Shown: piece after piece, positions 43,866-51,216 of the stretch | Layout: every line of letters starts with the position of its first letter | Position numbering within the stretch: position 1 is the stretch's first letter | NCBI GenBank assembly: GCA_039587475.1 | Contig: JBDHIK010000007.1 | Span: forward strand, 1-64,000 | Direction: 5' to 3' | DNA length: 64,000 nucleotides | DNA from: N074bin45 sp039587475 | Lineage (GTDB): Bacteria; Gemmatimonadota; Gemmatimonadetes; Gemmatimonadales; GWC2-71-9 | Translations under genes and position numbers: made by a program | The notes under the pieces: generated by a model | Databases searched by the model: none | The model's input: only the letters and a program-made list of their open reading frames with translations | Told to the model about the DNA's origin: nothing

Positions 43866-44992
43866 GTCGTTCCCTCGTGGTAGCGATGGAGCCAGTCGCG
43901 GCGCCAGTGATCGAATGATCCGTCGAGGATGCGACGCCGGGCGTCGTCCGCCAATCGAATCAGAAACCGTATGTTGTGGATGGACACCAAGCGTAGACCG
44001 AGCATCTCTCCCGCCACGAACAGGTGGCGCAGGTACCCCAGGCTGAATCGCTGACAGGTCTCGCAGTCACAGTCGTCGTCCAGTGGCTCCGAGGCGTGCC
44101 GATGCACGGCGGCACGCACGTTCACCCGACCGACGGACGTCCAGGCACTCCCGTGACGACCGTTGCGCGTGGCGGCGACGCAATCGAACAGATCGACGCC
44201 GAGGGCGATCCCGTCCAGCACATCCTCAGGAAACCCGACCCCCATAAGATAACGCGGTCGCCCCGCTGGCAGCATCGGGTGGAGGCCGGCCAACACCCGA
44301 TGCATGACGTCCTTGGGCTCACCAACGGAGAGCCCTCCGATGGCCACTCCGGTCCAGGGGCCCCGGCGCAAAGTCTCCTCGGCTGAACGGCGCCGCAAGT
44401 CGTCGTGGGTGCCCCCCTGGACGATGGGCCACAGGGTCTGGCGGTCCGGCTCGGTGGCCGCCAACTCCCGGTGGCTGGCGGCGCAGCGATCCAGCCACCG
44501 GAGGGTCCGCTCCAGGCCGTCCTTTGCCAGGGCGTGGTCCGCCTGGCCAGGGACGACGTGATCGAACGCCATGGCCACATCGGCACCCAGGGTCCACTGG
44601 ATCTGCGTCGCGCTTTCGGGTGTGATGGTTCGGCGTGAGCCGTCGATATGACTCTGGAACTCCACCCCGTCCTCCGATATCCGGCGCAGCCCCTCCAGAG
44701 AGAAGACCTGGAAACCACCCGAGTCCGTGAGCATCGGCTTGGACCAGGTGGTGAACTGGTGGAGGCCACCGAGGCCGGCGATGACGTCCTCGCCGGGACG
44801 CAGGTGCAGGTGGTAGGTGTTGCCCAGGATGATCTGGGCCCCGGCGCGGTCGACTTCCGCCGGGTGAAGACCGCGGACCGCGCCATGGGTTCCCACCGGC
44901 ATGAACGCCGGAGTGCGCACCGTGCCATGCGGCAGCGTCAGCGATCCCGCCCGGGCCGCCCCCATCGTGGCTTCCAGCTCGAACTCAAACAC
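43862..44992 (-). CDS. tgt: tRNA-guanine transglycosylase
   Basis: 376 aa. Exchanges G34 for preQ1 in GUN-decoding tRNAs. Substrate and catalytic tracts: LTDSGGFQVFSL, DVAMAFDHVV, GLSVGEP and DLFDCVAATRNGRHG; the zinc site is CDCETC plus His downstream. GTG start at 44992. It lies 24 bases after queA, its partner in queuosine formation. Confidence 0.95.
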   Translation of the reverse strand: MFEFELEATMGAARAGSLTLPHGTVRTPAFMPVGTHGAVRGLHPAEVDRAGAQIILGNTYHLHLRPGEDVIAGLGGLHQFTTWSKPMLTDSGGFQVFSLEGLRRISEDGVEFQSHIDGSRRTITPESATQIQWTLGADVAMAFDHVVPGQADHALAKDGLERTLRWLDRCAASHRELAATEPDRQTLWPIVQGGTHDDLRRRSAEETLRRGPWTGVAIGGLSVGEPKDVMHRVLAGLHPMLPAGRPRYLMGVGFPEDVLDGIALGVDLFDCVAATRNGRHGSAWTSVGRVNVRAAVHRHASEPLDDDCDCETCQRFSLGYLRHLFVAGEMLGLRLVSIHNIRFLIRLADDARRRILDGSFDHWRRDWLHRYHEGTT

Positions 44993-45016
44993 GGCGCTGT
45001 CTCGGCCAGGTGCCGG

Positions 45017-46117
45017 TCATACGATCGCCATGGCGTCACCATAACTGTAGAAACGATACGCCTCACTCACAGCGTGACGATAGGCGGACAGAGTACGCTC
45101 CGTTCCGGCAAAGGCGCAGACCAGCATCAGCAGCGTCGTGCGCGGCAGGTGAAAGTTGGTGACCAGCGCGTTCACCACGGTGAACCGATAGCCCGGCGTG
45201 ATCATCAGCCGTGTGGTGCCGGCGCCCGCCGTCACGCACCCGTTGCCCGTTCCCGCACTCTCGAGGGTGCGGACCACCGTGGTGCCGACGGCCCAGACTC
45301 GGCCGCCGCAGGCGCGGGTTGCCTCAATGGCCGCCCCGGTGGCTTCGGGCACCAGGTAGCGCTCAGGGTGCATCTGATGCCGACTGATGTCTTCCTGCTC
45401 GACGGGCCGGAAGGTGCCGGGTCCCACTTCCAGGTCGACGGTGGCGATGCGCACGCCGGTGCGGCGAAGGTCCTCGAGCAAGTCCTCGGTGAAGTGCAGG
45501 CCGGCCGTCGGCGCTGCGACGCTGCCCTCCCGCTCGGCATACACCGTTTGGTAGCGGGTTTCGTCTTCCGCTTCGGGAGGGCGGTGAATGTACGGTGGCA
45601 GGGGAAGCGCGCCATGCACGCGCATCGCATCCTCGGCGCTCCCACCATGGAAACGGACGACCCGTTCGCCACCATCCAGCACCGCCAGGGTCTCCACGGC
45701 CAACCCGTCTCCGAGCTCGATACGCTTCCCGGGACGCATGGCACTACCCGGCTTGCCGATGGCGATCCAGGTGTCGTCGGTTCCTGGGTGAATCAGCAAC
45801 ACCTCGGCCGGGGCGCCGGATGGCCGTCGACCGATGAGCCTGGCGTGTCGCACCCGCGTGGTGTTGATCACCAGAAGGTCGTCCGCGTTGATCAGCTTCA
45901 CAAGATCGGAGAAGTGGCGGTCACGGACGGCCCCCGGGCCCCGGCCCATGCGCTGCAGGACCAGGAGACGGCTGTCGCCCCGCCTCGGGGTAGGCGTCTG
46001 GGCAATCAGGGACTCCGGGAGCGGATAGTCGAAGTCCGCTGTATGAACCGGATCCCTAGCCGTCGAAGATGGTGGTCTGGGAGTTGGGCTGCTGGTAGCC
46101 AAAACGTTGATAGGCAA
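45017..46117 (-). CDS. queA: S-adenosylmethionine:tRNA ribosyltransferase-isomerase; start unclear
   Basis: Makes epoxyqueuosine from preQ1-tRNA. Conserved tracts: DFDYPLPESLIAQTP, NTTRVRHARL, APTAGLHFT, LEVGPGTFRPV and TNFHLPRTTLLMLV. The family starts almost at DFDY, but here no ATG, GTG or TTG lies in frame between the ruvB stop and that point; the codon in the expected place (46046-46048) is GTT. The only listed start is a TTG at 46117, inside ruvB, adding 23 unconserved residues. A mutated or misread start, or a non-standard one, is possible. Function is certain, start is not. Confidence 0.9.
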   Translation of the reverse strand: MPINVLATSSPTPRPPSSTARDPVHTADFDYPLPESLIAQTPTPRRGDSRLLVLQRMGRGPGAVRDRHFSDLVKLINADDLLVINTTRVRHARLIGRRPSGAPAEVLLIHPGTDDTWIAIGKPGSAMRPGKRIELGDGLAVETLAVLDGGERVVRFHGGSAEDAMRVHGALPLPPYIHRPPEAEDETRYQTVYAEREGSVAAPTAGLHFTEDLLEDLRRTGVRIATVDLEVGPGTFRPVEQEDISRHQMHPERYLVPEATGAAIEATRACGGRVWAVGTTVVRTLESAGTGNGCVTAGAGTTRLMITPGYRFTVVNALVTNFHLPRTTLLMLVCAFAGTERTLSAYRHAVSEAYRFYSYGDAMAIV

Positions 46118-47081
46118 GGCTGGTGGCGCAGCGACCCCGAGGGGTCCGCTCCAGGAGTCCCTGCTGGATGAGGTACGGTTCGTAGACTTCCTCGATGGTG
46201 CCGCTGTCTTCGCCGACCGACACGGCTACGGTCCCCACGCCCACCGGGCCGCCGCCGAACTTCTCGATGATGGCTCTGACGATTCTGGCATCCATGTCAT
46301 CGAGCCCGAATTCATCGACGTTGAGCCGTTCGAGGGCCTGGCGAGCCGTGTCCGCCGTGACGCGACCGTCGGCTTTCACTTCAGCGAAGTCCCGGACCCG
46401 GCGGAGGAGGCGATTGGCCACGCGAGGGGTGCCCCGGCTGCGCCGCGCGATCTCTGCCGCTCCGGCGTCGTCGATGGGCACGGTCAGGACCGCCGCGGAC
46501 CGAAGCACGATCTCGACCAAGTCCTCATCGGGGTAAAAATGCAGCCGTTCGACCATCCCGAAACGGGCGCGCATCGGCGGCGTGAGCAGCCCGAACCGGG
46601 TCGTGGCTCCGACCAGGGTGAACCGTTCGAGCGCCATGGGAATCGTCTGGGCATTGGGCCCATCCGCGATGCGAACGTCGACCCGGAAATCCTCCATGGC
46701 CGGATAGAGAAACTCCTCCAGGGCAGGTCGCAACCGGTGGATCTCGTCGATGAAGAGGATGTCGCCAGGGGCCAGGCCGGTCAACATGCCCACCAGATCG
46801 CCAGGCCGTTCCAGGACCGGCCCGGACGTGGTACGCAACTGGACGCCCATCTCCCTCGCCATCAAGGACGCCAGGGTGGTCTTTCCCAGGCCGGGCGGAC
46901 CGAAGAACAGCGTGTGGTCGACCTGGTCGCCGCGTCCTCGCGCAGCGTCCATGGCGATCTGCAGAGACGCCTTGACCTGCGATTGCCCCACGAATTCCTC
47001 GAGTCGCGACGGCCGGAGGGTGGTTTCCGCGTTCGACTCCTCCGGGAGGGCGTCCGGCGTGGTGACGTGGAGACGGGCCAT
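46056..47081 (-). CDS. ruvB: Holliday junction DNA helicase motor subunit
   Basis: 341 aa. Hexameric AAA+ ATPase that drives branch migration with RuvA. Walker A GPPGLGKTTLA, Walker B LFIDEIHRL, sensor 1 GATTRFGLL, arginine finger in GTPRVANRLLRRVRDFA. C-terminal winged helix ends with the QxTxF-type tail. ATG 47081 overlaps the stop of the 57-aa zinc-ribbon gene by one base (TGATG); the long frame to 47348 is that gene read in another frame. Confidence 0.95.
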   Translation of the reverse strand: MARLHVTTPDALPEESNAETTLRPSRLEEFVGQSQVKASLQIAMDAARGRGDQVDHTLFFGPPGLGKTTLASLMAREMGVQLRTTSGPVLERPGDLVGMLTGLAPGDILFIDEIHRLRPALEEFLYPAMEDFRVDVRIADGPNAQTIPMALERFTLVGATTRFGLLTPPMRARFGMVERLHFYPDEDLVEIVLRSAAVLTVPIDDAGAAEIARRSRGTPRVANRLLRRVRDFAEVKADGRVTADTARQALERLNVDEFGLDDMDARIVRAIIEKFGGGPVGVGTVAVSVGEDSGTIEEVYEPYLIQQGLLERTPRGRCATSLAYQRFGYQQPNSQTTIFDG

Positions 47082-47254
47082 CAGGCGCTGAGCGTCGCTT
47101 CCCAGGTCGGCGGTGTGCCGGCGCGGACCTGATGCCTGGCCCGGCAGTGGACGCACCGGTCCCGGGTCTCGGTGCTGTCCCCGGCCAGGAGCTTGCGGTT
47201 GACGGTACCGCATCTGGTGCAGGCCCATTCTGCGGTGGTGGCTTGGACGGTCAT
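47081..47254 (-). CDS. 57-aa zinc-ribbon protein between ruvA and ruvB
   Basis: Too short for the usual ORF cut-off. It starts MTVQATTAEWACTRCGTVN and carries two CxxC pairs, CTRC and CVHC, 20 residues apart: a single zinc ribbon. The ATG overlaps the ruvA stop (ATGA) and the stop overlaps the ruvB start (TGATG), so it is tightly coupled on both sides and unlikely to be noise. No known RuvAB partner has this form. A single-strand DNA or RNA binder or a small regulator is possible; function unknown. Confidence 0.7.
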   Translation of the reverse strand: MTVQATTAEWACTRCGTVNRKLLAGDSTETRDRCVHCRARHQVRAGTPPTWEATLSA

Positions 47255-47856
47255 GCGGGACTCCCTTGGCGCGATGTCGTAAGGTGCTGCAAGGCGTGGC
47301 GAACGACGGTCTCCGTTTCAAGTTGCTTGCCGCTGCCCGTGACGGCACGAATCGCGTCTTCGGCAGCGGCCCTGGGGTACCCCAGCGTGGTCAGCGCCAG
47401 CAGCGCTTCCTCGGCAGCAGCCGGGCGCGGCAGGGAGGTGGCAACCGAGAGGTCCTTGAAGCGGTCCTGCAGTTCCACGACCAGGCGTTCCGCCTTGCGC
47501 TTTCCGATGCCGCTCACCGTACTCAGCGCTGCGATGTCCCGGTCCTGAATGCTCACCACCGCCCGGTCGGGACCGAGCGTGGACAATAATGCCAGCGCCA
47601 GCCGCGGCCCGAAACCGCTCGCTCCCAGGAGCCGCTGGAACACGGTCCGTTCGATGGGCTGGTCGAAGCCGTATAAGGCCCACCCGTCCTCCTTCACCAC
47701 CAACTCGGTGTAGAGCGTGAGGGTGGACCCGAGCGACGGCAACCGTTCCCCAACGCCAAGCGGGACCGTCACGGCGTACCCGACACCGCCGTTGGTCTGG
47801 ACCACGATGGTGTCCCCGGCCCGCTCGGCCAGGGTGCCGGTCAGAGTCGCGATCAT
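47251..47856 (-). CDS. ruvA: Holliday junction DNA helicase subunit RuvA
   Basis: 201 aa. Binds four-way junctions and loads RuvB. N-terminal OB fold (MIATLTGTLAE ... VGYAVTVPL), two helix-hairpin-helix motifs around LSTVSGIGKRKAERLVVEL, and a C-terminal UBA-like domain that contacts RuvB (ALTTLGYPRAAAEDAI). Overlaps ruvC by 4 bases. Confidence 0.94.
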   Translation of the reverse strand: MIATLTGTLAERAGDTIVVQTNGGVGYAVTVPLGVGERLPSLGSTLTLYTELVVKEDGWALYGFDQPIERTVFQRLLGASGFGPRLALALLSTLGPDRAVVSIQDRDIAALSTVSGIGKRKAERLVVELQDRFKDLSVATSLPRPAAAEEALLALTTLGYPRAAAEDAIRAVTGSGKQLETETVVRHALQHLTTSRQGSPA

Positions 47857-48353
47857 CTGGAGCCCGCCAACGACCGTGGGGACCGCCCCTGCAGGAGATG
47901 CGTCAGCGCGACGGCGACGCCATCAGCGGCATCGGCCGGTGTGGGAGGGGCACTGAGGCGCAGCAACTGCGCCACCATGAACCCGACCTGTGGTTTGACT
48001 GCGGCACCGCGACCGACGACGGCCTTCTTGACGGAGGCCGGCGAGTACTCGGCCAGCGGAAGTCCGGCCTCTTCGATACTTAACAGGATGACGCCACGCG
48101 CGTGGCCCAGGACCGCGCTACTGCGAGCATTCTTTCCATAAAAGATGTTCTCCACCGCCACGATGTCAGGCCGATGACGGGCGATCAATTCCACCAGGCC
48201 TTCGTGAATCGTCTTCAAACGCTGGGGCAGGGCCTGCGCCGCTTCGAGTTCGATGACGCCGCACTCGATTAGGCGAGCGAAATGGTCCCGCGCCGGCGCC
48301 ACCACCCCGTAGCCGACGGTGGTTGATCCGGGGTCGATGCCGAGCACCTTCAC
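47853..48353 (-). CDS. ruvC: Crossover junction endodeoxyribonuclease RuvC
   Basis: 166 aa. Cuts Holliday junctions symmetrically. Acidic catalytic residues are in GIDPGSTTVGYGVV, VAVENIFYGKN and DAADGVAVALTH. GTG start at 48353 gives the family's universal beginning; upstream frame to 48449 overlaps yebC. Forms ruvC-ruvA-(zinc ribbon)-ruvB. Confidence 0.94.
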   Translation of the reverse strand: MKVLGIDPGSTTVGYGVVAPARDHFARLIECGVIELEAAQALPQRLKTIHEGLVELIARHRPDIVAVENIFYGKNARSSAVLGHARGVILLSIEEAGLPLAEYSPASVKKAVVGRGAAVKPQVGFMVAQLLRLSAPPTPADAADGVAVALTHLLQGRSPRSLAGSR

Positions 48354-48363
48354 GCCGGGTGTC

Positions 48364-49113
48364 TCAGGTCGAGACCTCCGCAATGGTCGATGAGTCCATG
48401 TCGAAATTGCAGAAGACCTTCGACACGTCCTCCAGGGCTTCGACGGCATCCAGGAGGCGTAGCAACTCCTCCGCCTCCTTGCCTTCGACCTGCACCGTGT
48501 TCTGCGGCACCATGGCCAGCTCGGCCTCCGTGACCGCGAAGCCGCCGCCCTTCAGTGCATCCAGCACACGGTGGAAGTCTGCGGGCGACGTGCTGACGAT
48601 GAAGGTGTCCGCTTCGGCGGAAAAATCCTCCGCTCCCGCCTCCAAGGCCGCCTCCAGGGTCGCGTCCTCGGTGCGTCCTGTCGCGTCGAGGTAGATCTGG
48701 CCCTGGCGCTTGAACATCCATGCCACGGCGTTCTGGGCGGCCAGTGATCCTCCGTTGCGGCTGAAGGCGTGACGGATTTCAGCCACGGCACGGTTGGTGT
48801 TGTCGGTGACGGCCTCGATGTAGATGGCCGCCCCGCCGGGTCCATACCCTTCGTAGCTGATTTCCTCGTACTTGGCGCCCTCGAGTTCACCGGTCCCCTT
48901 CTTGACGGCACGCTCGATGTTGTCGTTGGGCATATTGACGGCCTTGGCCGCTTCGATGCCAGTCCTGAGCCGGGGGTTGGCGCCAGGATCTCCGCCGCCC
49001 TCTCTGGCCGCAACGGTGATCTCCCGAATCACCTTGGTCCAGGCCTGGGCCCGCCTGGCGTCGGTGACCGCCTTCTTGTGCTTGATTTGCTTCCATTTGT
49101 TGTGGCCTGCCAT
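48364..49113 (-). CDS. YebC/PmpR-family translation or transcription factor
   Basis: 249 aa, the standard length. Starts MAGHNKWKQIKHKKAVTDARR and has three domains; the acidic EFG-like C-terminal part follows AVTDNTNRAVAEIR. Members have been described as transcription regulators and, more recently, as ribosome-associated factors that help proline-rich stretches. Very often encoded before ruvC, as here. ATG with AAGGAG at 5-bp spacing; promoter 75-105 bases upstream. Confidence 0.92.
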   Translation of the reverse strand: MAGHNKWKQIKHKKAVTDARRAQAWTKVIREITVAAREGGGDPGANPRLRTGIEAAKAVNMPNDNIERAVKKGTGELEGAKYEEISYEGYGPGGAAIYIEAVTDNTNRAVAEIRHAFSRNGGSLAAQNAVAWMFKRQGQIYLDATGRTEDATLEAALEAGAEDFSAEADTFIVSTSPADFHRVLDALKGGGFAVTEAELAMVPQNTVQVEGKEAEELLRLLDAVEALEDVSKVFCNFDMDSSTIAEVST

Positions 49114-49188
49114 GCCCGAACTCCTTACGGGGCAATCGATTAGCCGACCCTAGTCCGGGCCGGTCGCGCCCGGCGTCATTGTCGCTGA

Positions 49189-49217
49189 AGAATAGCCGCG
49201 GCATTGGAGCCCGGCAA
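49189..49217 (-). promoter_or_regulatory. Promoter for the yebC-ruvCAB row
   Basis: Minus strand TTGCCG (49212-49217), 17-bp spacer, TATTCT (49189-49194). Predicted start near 49182, a 69-base leader. It is the only good promoter ahead of the minus-strand row that runs to lgt, so it may serve many of those 19 genes, though internal promoters were not excluded. Confidence 0.5.
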
Positions 49218-49226
49218 CGCGATCGC

Positions 49227-49255
49227 TTGACCGTCTCCGCGACCCCCCTTAACAT
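49227..49255 (+). promoter_or_regulatory. Promoter of the small lipoprotein; predicted leaderless
   Basis: TTGACC (49227-49232), 17-bp spacer, TAACAT (49250-49255). The ATG at 49264 is only 8 bases past the -10, where transcription should begin, so the message would have no 5' leader. No Shine-Dalgarno sequence is seen. Confidence 0.45.
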
Positions 49256-49263
49256 CACCGGCT

Positions 49264-49704
49264 ATGCGAATCTGTTCCGCGGTAGCAGCATTCCTGGTCA
49301 TCGCGCTTTCGGCCTGCGGGTCGGGCGAACAAGTGGATCGTCCCGAGTTGGCGGATGTCATGCCGATCGTGCCGCTGCCTCCGGATTCCCGGGCGATCGA
49401 TGCGGCCGGCTCCGAGGACGCCATGTTGTTCACATTCCTGAGCAGGCATGACCCCGACGAGATGGCCGCCTACTATCGGCGCCTCTTCACCGAACCCCCC
49501 TGGACGCTCATTTCCGACAGCGAGTCCCCAGACGGGGCCACGATTCTCTACGTGGAGAACGGCTCTACGCCATTGTGGGTCCGGGTCTCCCGTACGACCG
49601 GCGCGCCAGGTAGCACCATCCAGCTGAGTGGGGCCCTGGTGGAACGAGATTCCGCGCTGGTCGATTCGTTGCGAAGCGAAGGAACGGCGGCCGTCCAGGA
49701 GTAG
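49264..49704 (+). CDS. Hypothetical lipoprotein
   Basis: 146 aa. Signal peptide ending ALSAC (Cys18) is a clean lipobox; the mature part starts with GSGEQ. The rest, with AMLFTFLSRHDPDEMAAYYRRLF, recalls small envelope lipoproteins that bear one alpha/beta domain, but no family is recognised. It stands alone on the plus strand between two minus-strand genes; its stop directly abuts the stop of the convergent gene. Confidence 0.65.
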   Translation: MRICSAVAAFLVIALSACGSGEQVDRPELADVMPIVPLPPDSRAIDAAGSEDAMLFTFLSRHDPDEMAAYYRRLFTEPPWTLISDSESPDGATILYVENGSTPLWVRVSRTTGAPGSTIQLSGALVERDSALVDSLRSEGTAAVQE

Positions 49705-50109
49705 TCAGCCGGCCCGTCCCGCCCGGGCCACGCGGCGCGCTGTATCCGCGGCCCGGCTCAGTGCCTTCCCCGCCTCTTCCGCCAGGAGTTCCTCGGCGGG
49801 CGCCACCAGTTGACCCAAGGCCATTGCCGCCGCGTCCGCCGTACCATCCTGCAGGTGATGGAGTGCGGCATCCAACGCCTGTCGCAGTCCCGGTGGGACC
49901 GAGAGGCTGGATAGCCGCCGCTTCAATGCCGCGAGATGTCGCTTCCGTGTCCTGTCCGGGAGCGGGTTCGGGTCACAGAGAGTCATTGCGACCCTCATGG
50001 TCAGCCACAGGGCGAACACGCCTCCGCGTCGTGGTCCCCGAGCCGCCCCCGACAGAACAGTGAGTAGCGCCACCTCGCCGGGGTACCACCCGGTGCTTCC
50101 GGCGGACAT
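49705..50109 (-). CDS. Hypothetical alpha-helical protein coupled to the heptosyltransferase
   Basis: About 134 aa from the ATG at 50109 (a GTG one codon earlier is equally possible). An N-terminal hydrophobic stretch is followed by basic helices, and the last 60 residues are Ala/Glu/Leu-rich helix. No family recognised. It overlaps the glycosyltransferase stop by a few bases and is probably co-translated with it. Confidence 0.5.
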   Translation of the reverse strand: MSAGSTGWYPGEVALLTVLSGAARGPRRGGVFALWLTMRVAMTLCDPNPLPDRTRKRHLAALKRRLSSLSVPPGLRQALDAALHHLQDGTADAAAMALGQLVAPAEELLAEEAGKALSRAADTARRVARAGRAG

Positions 50110-51134
50110 CACAGCCAGGGCTCCAACGCCGCAACGACCTCGTCGGCGTCGATATCAACGAGACAGCGATGGTGGCCTAGAGGGCACGAAGGGCCGCCCA
50201 TCTTGGTGCACGGGCGGCACGGAAGGTCGCGCTGGATCACCGTGGCCTGGGCCCGGTACGGGAAGTACCCGAATGGTTCCGCCGTGGGGCCGAACAGGGC
50301 GATGACCGGGGTACCCACGGCGGTGCTCATGTGCATCACTCCGGTATCGCCGGCCACGGCCGCGGCGGCCCGCACCAGCAAACCGGCAGTACCCTGCAGT
50401 CCCATCGCGCCAGCCGCAATCCCGGTTCCAGTCGTCCCCGCTTCGGCGACATTCCGACACGCCTCCACATCCGCCGGCCCGCCGACCACCACCACCCCGA
50501 CCCCGGAAGATGTCAGGCCGGCCACCAGGTCACGCCAACGCGTCAGGGGCCACCGCTTGGTCGCGTGGGCTGCCATCGGGGCGGCGACGATGAACGGACG
50601 ATCACCGCCAAGGCCGTGATCCCTCAGCCATTGGTCGACTCTTCCCTGCTCCGCTGGAGCAACGAACAGGTCGGCGGGCTGCCCGTCTGGGGTCACGTCC
50701 AGATCCCCGGCGGCGGCGAACATCCGCTCGGCGACGGCGGGCGTCCCCGCCGGGTAGACGTTCCGCTTGGTGCGGATGAGGACTGCACGTGCCCAACGGT
50801 GTTTGGGATAGCCGCGCCATCGCCCCGGAACCAGCCATCGCAGGGCCCGACTCCGCAGGTTGCCGTGCAAATCCAGGTGATGGGTGAAGCGTTCCGCCCT
50901 CAACTGGGCGGCCAGGGCCGTAAGGGGTGCGTCCGGGGCCAGTCCGACGACTTGGTCGATGTTGGGATTGTCGCTCAGGAGCGGCCGGTAGGCGTCCTTG
51001 GTGACGACGGCCAGGAAGGCCTCCGGGTGGCGGGACCGGAGGGCGCGAAGGAGCGGTGTGATGAGGATGAGGTCCCCGATGGACCCGAACCGCACCGCGA
51101 GAATGCGAGGGGGAGGACCGAAGGCGTTCACCAC
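50109..51134 (-). CDS. Glycosyltransferase family 9 (ADP-heptose:LPS heptosyltransferase-like)
   Basis: 341 aa. GT9/GT-B fold. N-terminal ILAVRFGSIGDLILITPLLRAL is the family start; the nucleotide-sugar site shows PMAAHATKRWP, GDTGVMHMSTAVGTPVIALFG and PCTKMGG near the end. Such enzymes add heptose to lipopolysaccharide core; a diderm cell with LPS or related glycolipid is implied. GTG start at 51134. Divergent from the PorX-like gene. Confidence 0.85.
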   Translation of the reverse strand: MVNAFGPPPRILAVRFGSIGDLILITPLLRALRSRHPEAFLAVVTKDAYRPLLSDNPNIDQVVGLAPDAPLTALAAQLRAERFTHHLDLHGNLRSRALRWLVPGRWRGYPKHRWARAVLIRTKRNVYPAGTPAVAERMFAAAGDLDVTPDGQPADLFVAPAEQGRVDQWLRDHGLGGDRPFIVAAPMAAHATKRWPLTRWRDLVAGLTSSGVGVVVVGGPADVEACRNVAEAGTTGTGIAAGAMGLQGTAGLLVRAAAAVAGDTGVMHMSTAVGTPVIALFGPTAEPFGYFPYRAQATVIQRDLPCRPCTKMGGPSCPLGHHRCLVDIDADEVVAALEPWL

Positions 51135-51174
51135 GGGAATCTACCGGCCCCGACGGTGGGCGGAAGGACCGGCA

Positions 51175-51204
51175 TTGTGGGGTACTCCCCTGCGCGGCGA
51201 TGAT
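51175..51204 (+). promoter_or_regulatory. Promoter of the PorX-like gene
   Basis: TTGTGG (51175-51180), 18-bp spacer, GATGAT (51199-51204). The ATG at 51217 follows by 12 bases, so the leader would be only about 5 bases and lacks a ribosome site. Weak hexamers; assigned by eye. Confidence 0.35.
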
Positions 51205-51216
51205 TAGCTTTGGACC

